64,000 nucleotides of DNA from Pachysolen tannophilus NRRL Y-2460 (Eukaryota > Ascomycota > Pichiomycetes > Alaninales > Pachysolenaceae): contig KV454011.1 of the NCBI GenBank assembly GCA_001661245.1, forward strand, positions 1,844,135-1,908,134. The letters are read 5' to 3'. The notes under the pieces are model-generated. The model did not search any database. It was not told the origin of the DNA and saw only the letters and a program-made list of their open reading frames with translations. This document shows, piece after piece, positions 36,047 through 46,221 of the stretch. The stretch's first letter is position 1, and each line of letters starts with the position of its first letter. A program made the position numbers and the translations under genes.

Positions 36047-39000
36047 ATGAAGAGAATTTGGCGTAAAGAGAGACGCAGGAGTGGTGGTGCTGATGCGGCA
36101 TTGCCTGGACTCCAAGATCGAGATAACAGTACTAATGATTTGAATGCTGCTGGTAATGGAAATTCCAATAATGGGAGTCATGGTTTTAATCATAAATCTT
36201 CTTATGGTACTATTTCTTCATTAACTAGAAATAAGGATGATAATCGTTTTATTGGGAAAATCCCAGAAGATAACGTGGAAGATGAGGAATCAACAGATGT
36301 CGAGAATGATGAAAAAATTGTCATAGACGATATAGTGGATACTAGCATTAATACCGATGATATACAAGGTAATATTTCAAGGTCAACTATAAATTTTAAT
36401 GATTCTTCTTTAACAAGAGCAGATTCGAAGAAAATGCCTCCAACCCCTCTGCCGTCGGCATCATCCGTCATTGTCCATAGCCAATTATCAACATCATCTT
36501 CATCGTTTAATAACCAATTTCAAGGAGTTGGAGGAGTGGGAGGAGGAGGAGGAGGAAATAAAATTCAACAAACTTCTCAAAGACGAACATTATCCACAAA
36601 ACCTAGCAAGTCGAATTTAAGATCTAAATCAAGTACTGCTAATATGCAGTCGTTGGTTAAACCAGATTGGGATTCAAAAATCATTAAAGTTGGTTGGTTA
36701 AATAGATCCATAAATGACAAAGGTGATTTCGATGAAGATCATTTGAAATTATATAGAGCAGAGTTGAAAGGTGCTTATTTATATCTATACAAGCCACCAA
36801 GTGAACTATACAATGTCAAGCGTTTTGCTATCCTGGAAGAAACACCACAACAATTGCAGTTGCAATTACAACTGCAACTGCAACTGCAACTGTCTCAGCA
36901 ACTGTCACTGCCTTCCCCACTGCCACTGCTTCAACCACTGCAACCGGAACAAGAAAGTGGAATTACAAATAGCGGTAGTTCTTCGTTTTTAAAAGTAACC
37001 CCTGCTTCATCAAACACGGTTTTGCTGTCTCAGGATTCAACTTCTTTGGGAGTTCCAAGCATTGTTGGATCGTATGATAATGAATCAACCTGCACAATTT
37101 TTGAAGAAAATAATCATATTCATAATATTAACAATGACGATTCAAAATCAATAAAAAGTAAAAAATCATTTCCATCATTACCAAATTTTGTCAATTCTAC
37201 AAATAATAATTCTCAAGATAGTTTATCAATAGGCAGTAGCACTTCACCTTCAAAAAATTCAATTACTAATAAATCATCTACAATGTCTTTGGTGAATACC
37301 TCAAATGGTAACAAAGCACCAGTACAAATCGAATATTTTCAAGCAAAATATCCTCATCCAAAGTTGGTCCTTGAACCTGGTACTCAAACTATTTTGAGTG
37401 GAAATTTGGAAAGTGTTTGTCATGCTATATTATTTAACACTTATGTTTCTAAAGATGGTAGTGGTGATAATAATAAGATTTCAAAACATTTGTTATCATT
37501 ATTACCATTGCTAGATGATATAAATTCTGCATTATATATTTTTAAAAGATACTTGGATGTTTTCACTAAAGAACCATTGACAGATTCAAGTGTTAGGAAT
37601 TCCATGCTAACCAACAAAGAAAATTTAGAAAATCATGATGTATCAGTTATGATTCCATATCAGACTGAAAGAATAATGACTAAGAGATCATTTTTGGTTG
37701 TTGAGTATATTAAAGATAATTTTTGTGGAATGTTATTAGATAATGTTATCTTTAAAAGCATATGGGATTTATTACTTTCCATTGATTCCCATGAAAATAG
37801 TGACGAATTGAAGAAAGCAGTTCATTTAAAGCAACAACAGTTATATTCATTATTAAATCAAGATGATTTAGAAGATATCAACACTGTTATCATAGATGAG
37901 TTAAATGTTGATAAATTTATTAACATGGATTTGAAAAACTTAGCCAGAGAAATTAATTTGATTAATTTGAAATTTAATAAAGTGTGGAATCCTCAAATTG
38001 ATTCATCCTTACTATTTGAACCTATTCAAGAAAGTTATTCATATGTTCGTAAAAATCCATTGATTTTCAATTCGCAATCAAATATCCATTATCTTGGTAG
38101 ACTTTTCGTGAATCAATTATTTGGGGACTCAACAGTAACAAAAGATGCAGCTAAAAGAGCAGATATTATAACTAGGTGGGTAGAATTAGGTTCATATTTT
38201 GACAAAATTGGAGATATGGTTAGTTGGTTGTCAGTGGCTACATTGATCTGCTCAATTCCTATTTTGAGATTACAAAAAACATGGGATCTTGTTAATCCAG
38301 AATTAATTAAAACAATTTCGAACGATTGGGCGCCTGTCGTTTTCGAATTGGATCGTAGATCGATGATTAGTGATGCTAGTCATAGAAGTTCGTACCATGT
38401 CATTGCTCCTCAAGGTATTGGTCAATTATATGATAAAGAAAACGTTATACCATATTTTGGTGATCTTTATGTCAAAAGACAACCAGATTTATCTATAAGG
38501 CAAGTTGAAAAGAAAACACAAAGAGTAAACATATCTTTAGAAAGGTGGAGAGATTATGTCAGTAATGTCAAGAACGCAAAAGATTTCAAACTGATTGCTC
38601 TGGAAGAAAACTTTGAATCTTCACCAAAGTTATCGAGATTATTATATAACTTGTTAAATTTTCACCTATCGCGGCCTCCACTTACGTTGGATACTGTAAT
38701 GAGTTATTCATTGACTGCGGAACCGGAAACCAATGGTAAGTATAATCAATATCATGATACCGCAAGATCACCTTTGTTTTTAGGATCTTATCCCTCGGTC
38801 ATATTTCCCGAAACTCTACCCAAATATCATGTATATGATCAAAAAGCATTAATTGGTGCTATTGGTAGTGATGGAGTCAGCAATTCGTCTGTATATAATA
38901 GCACCTTCTCAAATGTGATTAATTCTAAACAAAGCGACAATGGAACTGATGACAATGACACAAAAGTTGGGTTCCCAACTTTCCAACAAACAGAGAGAAA

Positions 39001-42000
39001 ACTTGGCAGGAACCAGTTTTTAAAGAATTTACGCGATTTCTTTAACATTGATTCTTTTGAATTACATGTTCATGACTCAATTATTTTCAAGACCATGATA
39101 GGCGAAGAAAATAATGAGATGATTACCACAGAGTATGATGGCGAATCAGGAGACAATACTCTTGAAGGTTCTCCGGATGTCTCTACTGCTACAACCTCTT
39201 CGTTAACAACTACGTCTGTCGTATTATCAACTGCTCCTCCAGATCATATCACTAACTCGCTTGATACTAAGCCTCATTCAAGACCATCAAGTGTATTGTT
39301 CAATGAATCCGCCAATACTAAGAGGTATAGTAATTACTCTTCTAATTTAGATTACCTGGAAAGGCTGCTGATTCCAGACCAAAAGGCTCCTTTTATTAGT
39401 GAAATCTTTACCAAAGCAGCAACTTTAGAAAGATTAATTGATCTCTTGGTTTTAACATCAAATATATTTGGATCTGAAATAAATAAAGAGGATGTTAACA
39501 AATATTTTGCAAAGGTTAACAAGCTTCCATCAAACAAGAAAAATAATAAACCTTCGACTAGTTTTAAAATGGACAATGGTGTTTTTACTGTTACCTTTTT
39601 TGCTACTTATAGAGGTTTCTGCTCTACGACTACTTTATTAGAGGGTTTGTTGAGTAGGTTTATTGGTGCAAAATCTGCAGCGTTATCCATATCCAAGAGA
39701 AGAGAGTATTTGGCAAATACTTCTATTAAACACGAACCAATCACAGACGATTATCCCTCATGGTCGGATGTAATTACAGAAGATCACCCAGACTATGACA
39801 AAATTTCATGGAAGTATGTTTCTCAAATACAAATAGGCATATTAGAAGCCTTGATAATTTTGGTAAAAGATCATTACGACCACTTCACTGATGTATTGAA
39901 AAATAAGCAGTTATTCGTCGAAATTTTGAAAATTGTGGATAATGAGGTCATAATAGAATGGACAAAGGTTTTAAATTCCTTGGAACAGAAGAGTACAGAC
40001 GATATGAAACTAATTGATACTTATAGAGAACTTCGCTCTTATTATGAACAAATATTAACTTTATACAAAAAACTAAGAAAAGTTTACATAAAAAAAAGCT
40101 ATGGACCATTGATATCGGATGTCAAAGTTCCAGTTTTCAAATCAATATTGTCAGAACTCAAAGATGAGTGGAATTTACCAGACTCAAAAAGTATTTCTCA
40201 GATTGAAGATTTTGTTGAAGAATTTGATGAAACCGTTGGTAATTTATTTAAGAAGAGCTCGGTTAATGATTGGTTAAATGTTTTTGAGATCATCGAAATA
40301 CAGTCTTCAAAATCAATTACAGGTTTATTTAATTATCAAATGCAGCCTTTAAGTATTTCAAAAGAAAACCTTATAATTTCGAATGTATTTACTTGGTTGC
40401 AAGGTTTATATGATGTTGACGATTTAGGACTCTACAAAGAGTATGTTCTTAACAAGTTCCCAGTTTCTGTTAAATCTGTTTTTCAATTATATTATAAATT
40501 CAGAAATTACTTGATATCACAGATAGTTGATCCTACAATTACTCAGATGACGCGTGTTGATCGTATGTCCACAATTTTGCAAATGTTGATTATTGCCAGA
40601 TTAAAGATGAAATCATTAGACTTATTTGAGCCTACACAGGAAACATCTGATATATCACCTCATGTTCCATCTTTGATCGAGTCTGTTTTAATCAACTCAA
40701 TACTTTCTGTTGAAAGTAGGTCATTTTCTCAAAGTTGGATCATTGCCTCAAATTCTTTAAATAATTTGGGTGAAACTAGTAATCTGTTTGAAACATTAGA
40801 AAGTTTGCTTCCAAATTCTTCGGAAATCGAAGAAAAACTATCAAACTTGAAAAAACCTTTGACACCATGTATTGGATGGCTTTTGGAAAGATTACTTGAA
40901 ATTGCTTGTTACATACCTAATATGTCGGTTGAGAATACAAAGTTAATAAACTTTGACAAAAGACGTTATGTTTATAATTGTATTGCCAACATTATTGATA
41001 TGAAGGATCAGCAATCGAATTCTGTTGATTCTGGCTTTGAGAATCATTTTTTCAATTTTTTGTTTGATTTGAAAGATGATTTGTTGTTTACAAGAGAACT
41101 GATTTTAGAAGCTGCTTCCAAAGAGAATAAGGAAACTTTGAAAGATGTTGAAAATCTCAAATATGAACGAGTTGTTTTGTTTAAGCAGTTGATAGATGAA
41201 GGGCTAAAAATTTTGAAACGCGAGCATGCTAAGAAAACATTTTTATCGAAACAAGAACAAGACAGGAAAAATGCAATCTTACAGGAAACGATGATAACTT
41301 CACCAATTCACACCAGACTTTCACATATGAATACCAACGCTACCAGCACATCTTCTATGATTTCTTCATCTCATGCAAGAAATTTGAGAAGACAATCAAT
41401 TAATGATACTAGCGTGAATAACACTCCTTCCAAATCGCATGGAAACCGTTTGAAACTGTTGTTTAATAAACAAAGCAGACCATTTTCATTTAGCATTGGT
41501 GGATTTAACAACCAACCTGCACCAGAGAGAATAATCAATGCTACTGAATTACCTGATGCCAGGAATTATGTAGACCCCAAGCTTAAACCAAATTTAATTA
41601 TCAATTTGAAGGAACTTAATATTTTTCCGGTTTACAGAATTGTTGCTGGTTTCAAAATTAATAGCCACAGCGATGTCGAATACGGATTTCAAGCTACATC
41701 AGATATTGAAAAAGAAGATTGGATATTTAAACTGAACTATTCCAAAAATCATTGGTTCTATTCGAAGTCGTTAAATAATAAGAGTATTGCTTCTCAATAT
41801 TTAATATTTGGTGTACCTATTGAGTATGTTTGCAACAGGGAGAAGAGTTTAATTCCAAATATCATTGAGAAGTTGTTGGCAGAAATTGAAGTTCGTGGAC
41901 TAGAGGAGATTGGAATATACAGGAAAAGTGCTTCCTTGAGTGTGTTGAATATTTTGAAAACAGAGGTTGATAAATATGGTGATTTTAATATGGAGAATCA

Positions 42001-42382
42001 TTTGATTTTTGATATAAACAATGCAACTGGTTGTATCAAAGCTTATTTACGAGAACTTCCTGACTCTTTAATTCCTGATGAATTGATTCCTCAATTTGGA
42101 AAAGCAAGAGACATGTCATTAGATATTGATCAACGGTGTGCGTTATATAGCGAGACAGTAAAGAAGATACCATTTTATAACTATCAATTGTTGAAGCGGT
42201 TGATCCGTCATTTGAAGATAGTTGATGATTATAAAGAATATAATAAGATGAATGCATCAAATTTGGCTACTATTTTAGGAGCTACTTTTATCGAAAACGC
42301 AAGGCCCGATTTAAGTAAGAAATATTTTGGTCTTATGAACTTTGTGTGTGAGGATATGATTCGAACACACATTAAGCACTAA
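36047..42382 (+). CDS. BEM2: Rho GTPase-activating protein Bem2
   Basis: Bem2 stimulates GTP hydrolysis by Rho1 and Cdc42 and controls bud emergence and the morphogenesis checkpoint. At 2111 aa it matches S. cerevisiae Bem2 (2167). In order: a disordered N-terminus; a PH-like segment near residue 205; a Gln-rich repeat (about 267-305) rich in CTG codons; Ras-GEF-like regions (about 550-900 and 1150-1650); a second PH domain (about 1840-1905); and the RhoGAP domain at the C-terminus. The RhoGAP part has GVPIEYVCNREKSLIPNIIE, GLEEIGIYRKSAS with the arginine finger (about R1959), IKAYLRELPDSLIP and NMNASNLATILG-like NKMNASNLATILGATF. The start is ATG 36047; the preceding in-frame TTG is not a start. 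Confidence 0.95.
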   Translation: MKRIWRKERRRSGGADAALPGLQDRDNSTNDLNAAGNGNSNNGSHGFNHKSSYGTISSLTRNKDDNRFIGKIPEDNVEDEESTDVENDEKIVIDDIVDTSINTDDIQGNISRSTINFNDSSLTRADSKKMPPTPLPSASSVIVHSQLSTSSSSFNNQFQGVGGVGGGGGGNKIQQTSQRRTLSTKPSKSNLRSKSSTANMQSLVKPDWDSKIIKVGWLNRSINDKGDFDEDHLKLYRAELKGAYLYLYKPPSELYNVKRFAILEETPQQLQLQLQLQLQLQLSQQLSLPSPLPLLQPLQPEQESGITNSGSSSFLKVTPASSNTVLLSQDSTSLGVPSIVGSYDNESTCTIFEENNHIHNINNDDSKSIKSKKSFPSLPNFVNSTNNNSQDSLSIGSSTSPSKNSITNKSSTMSLVNTSNGNKAPVQIEYFQAKYPHPKLVLEPGTQTILSGNLESVCHAILFNTYVSKDGSGDNNKISKHLLSLLPLLDDINSALYIFKRYLDVFTKEPLTDSSVRNSMLTNKENLENHDVSVMIPYQTERIMTKRSFLVVEYIKDNFCGMLLDNVIFKSIWDLLLSIDSHENSDELKKAVHLKQQQLYSLLNQDDLEDINTVIIDELNVDKFINMDLKNLAREINLINLKFNKVWNPQIDSSLLFEPIQESYSYVRKNPLIFNSQSNIHYLGRLFVNQLFGDSTVTKDAAKRADIITRWVELGSYFDKIGDMVSWLSVATLICSIPILRLQKTWDLVNPELIKTISNDWAPVVFELDRRSMISDASHRSSYHVIAPQGIGQLYDKENVIPYFGDLYVKRQPDLSIRQVEKKTQRVNISLERWRDYVSNVKNAKDFKLIALEENFESSPKLSRLLYNLLNFHLSRPPLTLDTVMSYSLTAEPETNGKYNQYHDTARSPLFLGSYPSVIFPETLPKYHVYDQKALIGAIGSDGVSNSSVYNSTFSNVINSKQSDNGTDDNDTKVGFPTFQQTERKLGRNQFLKNLRDFFNIDSFELHVHDSIIFKTMIGEENNEMITTEYDGESGDNTLEGSPDVSTATTSSLTTTSVVLSTAPPDHITNSLDTKPHSRPSSVLFNESANTKRYSNYSSNLDYLERLLIPDQKAPFISEIFTKAATLERLIDLLVLTSNIFGSEINKEDVNKYFAKVNKLPSNKKNNKPSTSFKMDNGVFTVTFFATYRGFCSTTTLLEGLLSRFIGAKSAALSISKRREYLANTSIKHEPITDDYPSWSDVITEDHPDYDKISWKYVSQIQIGILEALIILVKDHYDHFTDVLKNKQLFVEILKIVDNEVIIEWTKVLNSLEQKSTDDMKLIDTYRELRSYYEQILTLYKKLRKVYIKKSYGPLISDVKVPVFKSILSELKDEWNLPDSKSISQIEDFVEEFDETVGNLFKKSSVNDWLNVFEIIEIQSSKSITGLFNYQMQPLSISKENLIISNVFTWLQGLYDVDDLGLYKEYVLNKFPVSVKSVFQLYYKFRNYLISQIVDPTITQMTRVDRMSTILQMLIIARLKMKSLDLFEPTQETSDISPHVPSLIESVLINSILSVESRSFSQSWIIASNSLNNLGETSNLFETLESLLPNSSEIEEKLSNLKKPLTPCIGWLLERLLEIACYIPNMSVENTKLINFDKRRYVYNCIANIIDMKDQQSNSVDSGFENHFFNFLFDLKDDLLFTRELILEAASKENKETLKDVENLKYERVVLFKQLIDEGLKILKREHAKKTFLSKQEQDRKNAILQETMITSPIHTRLSHMNTNATSTSSMISSSHARNLRRQSINDTSVNNTPSKSHGNRLKLLFNKQSRPFSFSIGGFNNQPAPERIINATELPDARNYVDPKLKPNLIINLKELNIFPVYRIVAGFKINSHSDVEYGFQATSDIEKEDWIFKLNYSKNHWFYSKSLNNKSIASQYLIFGVPIEYVCNREKSLIPNIIEKLLAEIEVRGLEEIGIYRKSASLSVLNILKTEVDKYGDFNMENHLIFDINNATGCIKAYLRELPDSLIPDELIPQFGKARDMSLDIDQRCALYSETVKKIPFYNYQLLKRLIRHLKIVDDYKEYNKMNASNLATILGATFIENARPDLSKKYFGLMNFVCEDMIRTHIKH

Positions 42383-42892
42383 GGAATAAATATCAAAAAG
42401 AAAAAAAAAGGAACATCACAAATGAATAGAAACTAAAAGATTAAGAATATAATATATATATTATTTTTTTTTTTTTTTTTTTTTTGGATTTTTCTTTTTT
42501 TGAAAGTCAAAATCATAGTTCATCAACAGCTTTACTATTGAACACCTTATCATAATTATTTTTTTTTTTTATTTTATTTTATTTTTTCATACTCTTTTTT
42601 ACATTGCCATTTATTTATCATTTAAGAAGTTGATCTTGTGTTTTTGCTTAACATCGTACTTTTATTGTTTTCTATTTTTTTTTTTATCAATCTGGATAAT
42701 TCAGCTAAGTTAGTAATATTTCTTTTTTTAAAGTTCTTTTATAATAATATAAAATTTGAGAGAATTAGATTATCAGTTTTAGTGAGTGTAATTGTAGACT
42801 TTATGTAAAAGAGATAATTGGTTTAAAGTAGTTAATTACTATACATCATGAACAGAGGAAAAATATTTGCTATATACAAAAAATTATCAAAA
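42383..42892. other. Convergent intergenic region BEM2/OXA1
   Basis: 510 bp of AT-rich sequence with several T runs (about 42462-42485, 42560-42590). No coding frame or RNA gene was recognised. Confidence 0.65.
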
Positions 42893-44062
42893 TTAATTAT
42901 TTTCTTTTTGATTTCTGAATCTCTTCTTGATGATAACATCATTCTTTGGAACTCTAGATTTTTGAGATTCAAAAGCTTTTTCAAGTCTTTCTGTTTCCAA
43001 TGCTTTTGCTTCTGCTTTTTTTTTAGTATCTTCTATAAAATTTTTAGCCAAATCCAAGATTCCTTCATTTGCCTTAGAAGGATCTATAACAACTTCCGGG
43101 ATTGGTTCTATACCAACCATTTTACGGAATGCTTCTGAACGTAACAAAGCAGATTGTAAAACAGCACAAACAGCATTAGCAGCAAAATAAAGCACAACAC
43201 CAGAAGATAAATACATTGTCAGAGGAATAGAAACTATTGGAAGATAAGTCATTAATTTCTTAATACCAGGAGAAAATTGCAGAGTTCCAGTTTCTCCACC
43301 TAATTTCATAGAAGCAATAAAAACAGAAGCAGAAATGATTTGTAAACCAAGATAAGGATCTGGTGCAGATAAATCTGTAAACCAATAAGCACCTTGAGTG
43401 GTAAAACCATCAACTGGTACTAATGCCATACTTCTTAAACCAGCAAAAAATCCAAGAGCTAAAGGTAATTGTAAAACTGGAATGGCAAGATATCTATTTT
43501 TAATACCATATTTTTTCAAAATATGTTTTCTTTGAAGCAGCAATCTTTGCTTTTCAGCAAAATCATTTGAAGCCATAACTTTTTTCATTATAGGATCTAA
43601 TTCAGGTTTAGCTTTACTGTTTTTAGCAACAATATCAGCAGATTTAACATATAATGGGAATAATATAACTCTCATTGCAACAGTTGTCAGAATAATCGTA
43701 CCCCACCAAGGCAACCCCGAGTATACATGAACATATTCCAAGCAATGCTGAATAAAATGTGAAGGCCATACCCAAGATTCAGCTAACCCAATTGATTGCA
43801 AATACCCAATTTGATTTGAAGTCAACGTTACAGCCTCTTCTGCAGCATTTGGTAAATTATCACTAAACGAAGTCAACTGCGCTTGAATCTCTGATGAAGC
43901 TGATGCACCTGATGCACCTGATGAAACTGAAGAAGAGTTGAAACGTATAGAATGATTGAAACCAATAATAGACATCATTGGTACCGATGGTTTAACATGT
44001 AAAACTACTGGACTTAAAACTCGTAAGTTACGAGCCAAAAAATTTGGCCGAATCATGTTCAT
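42893..44062 (-). CDS. OXA1: Mitochondrial inner-membrane insertase Oxa1
   Basis: Oxa1 inserts mitochondrially made and some imported proteins into the inner membrane. Matches to S. cerevisiae Oxa1 are strong: AEIQ-like SEIQAQLTSF, IGYLQSIGLAESWVWPSHFIQHCLEYVHVYSGLPWWGTI, FPLYVKSADIVAKNSKAKPELD, HGIKNR-like YGIKNRYLAIPVLQLPLALGFF, and DPYLGLQIISASVFI. The SIP-[CTG]-TMYLSSGVVLYF helix and a Lys-rich C-terminal ribosome-binding tail complete it. 389 aa from ATG 44062 (a second ATG at 44056); the open frame extends to a GTG. The CTG in SIP-x-TM is Ala in the S. cerevisiae sequence as I recall it. Confidence 0.96.
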   Translation of the reverse strand: MNMIRPNFLARNLRVLSPVVLHVKPSVPMMSIIGFNHSIRFNSSSVSSGASGASASSEIQAQLTSFSDNLPNAAEEAVTLTSNQIGYLQSIGLAESWVWPSHFIQHCLEYVHVYSGLPWWGTIILTTVAMRVILFPLYVKSADIVAKNSKAKPELDPIMKKVMASNDFAEKQRLLLQRKHILKKYGIKNRYLAIPVLQLPLALGFFAGLRSMALVPVDGFTTQGAYWFTDLSAPDPYLGLQIISASVFIASMKLGGETGTLQFSPGIKKLMTYLPIVSIPLTMYLSSGVVLYFAANAVCAVLQSALLRSEAFRKMVGIEPIPEVVIDPSKANEGILDLAKNFIEDTKKKAEAKALETERLEKAFESQKSRVPKNDVIIKKRFRNQKENN

Positions 44063-44120
44063 AAATATGAATATCCCCAAACAACAATGATCTTTCACTC
44101 AAAAAAACTAAACCTTGAAC

Positions 44121-44166
44121 CGTCGTCGTCGTCGTCGTTCTTCTTTGTTCTTTGTTCTTTGTTCTT
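44121..44166. repeat. (CGT)n and (TTCTTTG)n repeats in the OXA1 promoter
   Basis: A CGT triplet run at 44121-44138 is followed by three to four copies of TTCTTTG to about 44166, in the 256-bp divergent promoter of OXA1 and the next gene. Confidence 0.8.
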
Positions 44167-44311
44167 GTGTTGTCGTTGTCGTTGATTTTTTGGTGAGAAT
44201 TCAAAATTGAAAAATTTGTGGAAATTGAAATTGATCAAAATTAAACGCAAAAAAAAAATCAGCTCAAAATTCTTTAATTTTAATATAAAATAAAGGCAAA
44301 TTGAACTGGAG

Positions 44312-44344
44312 ATGAGCAATGAAGATGTTGGTGCGGATAGCTAG
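44312..44344 (+). promoter_or_regulatory. Short upstream frame overlapping the next start codon
   Basis: ATG at 44312 opens a 10-codon frame (MSNEDVGADS, stop at 44342-44344) that overlaps the main ATG at 44319 in another frame. If transcription starts upstream of it, scanning ribosomes would meet this AUG first, which would lower expression of the downstream gene. Confidence 0.45.
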
Positions 44345-46043
44345 AATGAGGATAAGGACATTAGGATTGGTTGTTGTTCCACGTGTGGGATTTTATTCGA
44401 CTGCTCCTGCGTTTGTGAATAAGAATCCACCTATACTTTTAAATGAGACAAGTTCTTTAAACGATATACGATCAAAGACAAATGATTTAATAGAATTATT
44501 GAATCAGACGAATATTAAAGGAGAGTATGTTGTGAAGTTGACGAGGCTAGATTATAATGATTTGGGTATAATAATATCTAAGTTGGGGGTGGGTACAGAT
44601 AGGGATGATTTGATACTGCGATTATCGTTTGCTTTGTTTAATACCACTTTTGATGATTGTGGTGAGGAATTACTTTATATTTTAGTAAAATTGATTGAGT
44701 TGAGTCCTAATAAGCAAGAATTGTTTTCAAAATTTGTGAATTTATTGTCTCGATTTCCATCAGTAAAAGTGGATCTGAAATTAAGAGTTACTATATATCG
44801 TCTTTGGTCTTCAAATCTAAATGATGAATTGATACAAAAATTGAGTGAATTTGTTGAACAAGACAATAACAACAAAAACAACAATAACAACAATTTGATG
44901 TTGTTGAATTTACTTATTTACTCTCACACTATCAATGGGGATTATAAAAAGGCATATAAGTTAACTACTAACCATCTATTACGAGGAAATTTTTTCGAAG
45001 AAAAGGGTACGTTAGATATTTTCATCTTGAATTTATTATCGTATCATTTGCTAAATCACAAAAAAATTTCACCAGTTTTCAAAATAGTTCAATACATGGA
45101 AAGAAAGAATTATCCTCCTTTAGCAAATCAAATATTGGGGCAATTGATGTCACTATCAACAAAATCTAATTATTTTGGAATTTCCAAATATTGCTTTTCT
45201 CAATTTAACTCAAGACATTATTTTGATAATGGATCTTTGAAAAAATTATTACAATTAAGTTTTACTAGAAATGATAAATCTTTAGGTAAAAAAGTGGAAA
45301 AATATTTAATGAATAGAAATGATAGTCATTATAAACGTGATTTTAACAATTTCAAGATTTCACTATTAGAATCTAAATGGGAAAACTTCAATCTTTCAAA
45401 GTTAGGTAATTTATTTGAAAATCCTTTTTATAAATATAAATATTTAAAAGTTAGAGACTTTCCAAATTTACAAAAAAAGATATCCAAGAGTTATAATTTC
45501 CAAAATATTAATGATAATGAACATGAAAGACAAAAATTGTTAAATGCTTTTAAAATTATACTAGTTGACAAAAATTCTTCAAAAATGGGAAGGTTAAGAA
45601 TTATTAAAACTATTTCAAATAACACATTGCTTTTCAACATTTTCCTTTCGTGTATTGCAGAACTCGGAAATGTTAGAATATTGTTCAAATTCATAAGAAT
45701 GATGACTCAAGAAACTGAAAATAGTTTAAACTTAGATAAAGAATCTATTTTCTATATATTAAGATGTTATTCAAAATCAACTACCCCCTTGGATAAAGAA
45801 TCACTTAAATTCATTGAAAATTATTCCATTAATAACAGCAAATCTTTAGAATATAAGGATTATCAATTGATATTCAAAATCTTATTTAATAACGATACCT
45901 ACTATTTTTATTTGTTCCCAATATTGGAAAGTTACATTGCAAAAAATTATAGAATTGATTCAAAATTATACAGAAAACTCCAACAAGTCTGTTTGAAGAA
46001 AAATAGCAACATTTATTTGAAATTCAAACCGGATTGGATATAG
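44319..46043 (+). CDS. Unknown mitochondrial helical-repeat (PPR-like) protein
   Basis: I cannot name this 574-aa protein. The first about 30 residues (MKMLVRIARMRIRTLGLVVV.., then FYSTAP) form a strong mitochondrial presequence. The rest is a helical solenoid of paired helices resembling pentatricopeptide-type proteins, for example LFNIFLSCIAELGNVRILFKFIRMM (about residues 435-460), with many Lys/Asn/Leu residues. Yeast proteins of this build usually bind a particular mitochondrial mRNA (stability or translation factors) and diverge very fast. It is divergent from OXA1. There is an Asn-rich insert near residue 186. A short upstream frame overlaps the start. Confidence 0.8.
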   Translation: MKMLVRIARMRIRTLGLVVVPRVGFYSTAPAFVNKNPPILLNETSSLNDIRSKTNDLIELLNQTNIKGEYVVKLTRLDYNDLGIIISKLGVGTDRDDLILRLSFALFNTTFDDCGEELLYILVKLIELSPNKQELFSKFVNLLSRFPSVKVDLKLRVTIYRLWSSNLNDELIQKLSEFVEQDNNNKNNNNNNLMLLNLLIYSHTINGDYKKAYKLTTNHLLRGNFFEEKGTLDIFILNLLSYHLLNHKKISPVFKIVQYMERKNYPPLANQILGQLMSLSTKSNYFGISKYCFSQFNSRHYFDNGSLKKLLQLSFTRNDKSLGKKVEKYLMNRNDSHYKRDFNNFKISLLESKWENFNLSKLGNLFENPFYKYKYLKVRDFPNLQKKISKSYNFQNINDNEHERQKLLNAFKIILVDKNSSKMGRLRIIKTISNNTLLFNIFLSCIAELGNVRILFKFIRMMTQETENSLNLDKESIFYILRCYSKSTTPLDKESLKFIENYSINNSKSLEYKDYQLIFKILFNNDTYYFYLFPILESYIAKNYRIDSKLYRKLQQVCLKKNSNIYLKFKPDWI

Positions 46044-46128
46044 TTATAGAGTTATAATTGTTGTAAATAGTTGTATTATAGTTTTTGTATATAAAATAAT
46101 ATAATATAGATTATAGAAAAACAAAAAA

Positions 46129-46148
46129 AAAAAGTGAAAAATTTTTCA
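46129..46148 (+). promoter_or_regulatory. RRPE-like palindrome upstream of KEL3
   Basis: AAAAAGTGAAAAATT (46129-46143) overlaps a perfect 14-bp palindrome TGAAAAATTTTTCA (46135-46148), 74-93 bp before the KEL3 start. It shares its core with the RPS22, DIM1 and snoRNA-candidate promoters. Confidence 0.6.
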
Positions 46149-46221
46149 GAAATCATTAAAACATATTTTGCAACGATAATAAACTCTATACTTTGTAGTA
46201 AAGAAAAGAATTGGAAGAAGG

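Noticed and set aside
36771-36992. Cys/Asn-rich frame inside BEM2
   Set aside because: It is an out-of-frame reading of the CAA-CTG repeat; BEM2 continues uninterrupted through it.
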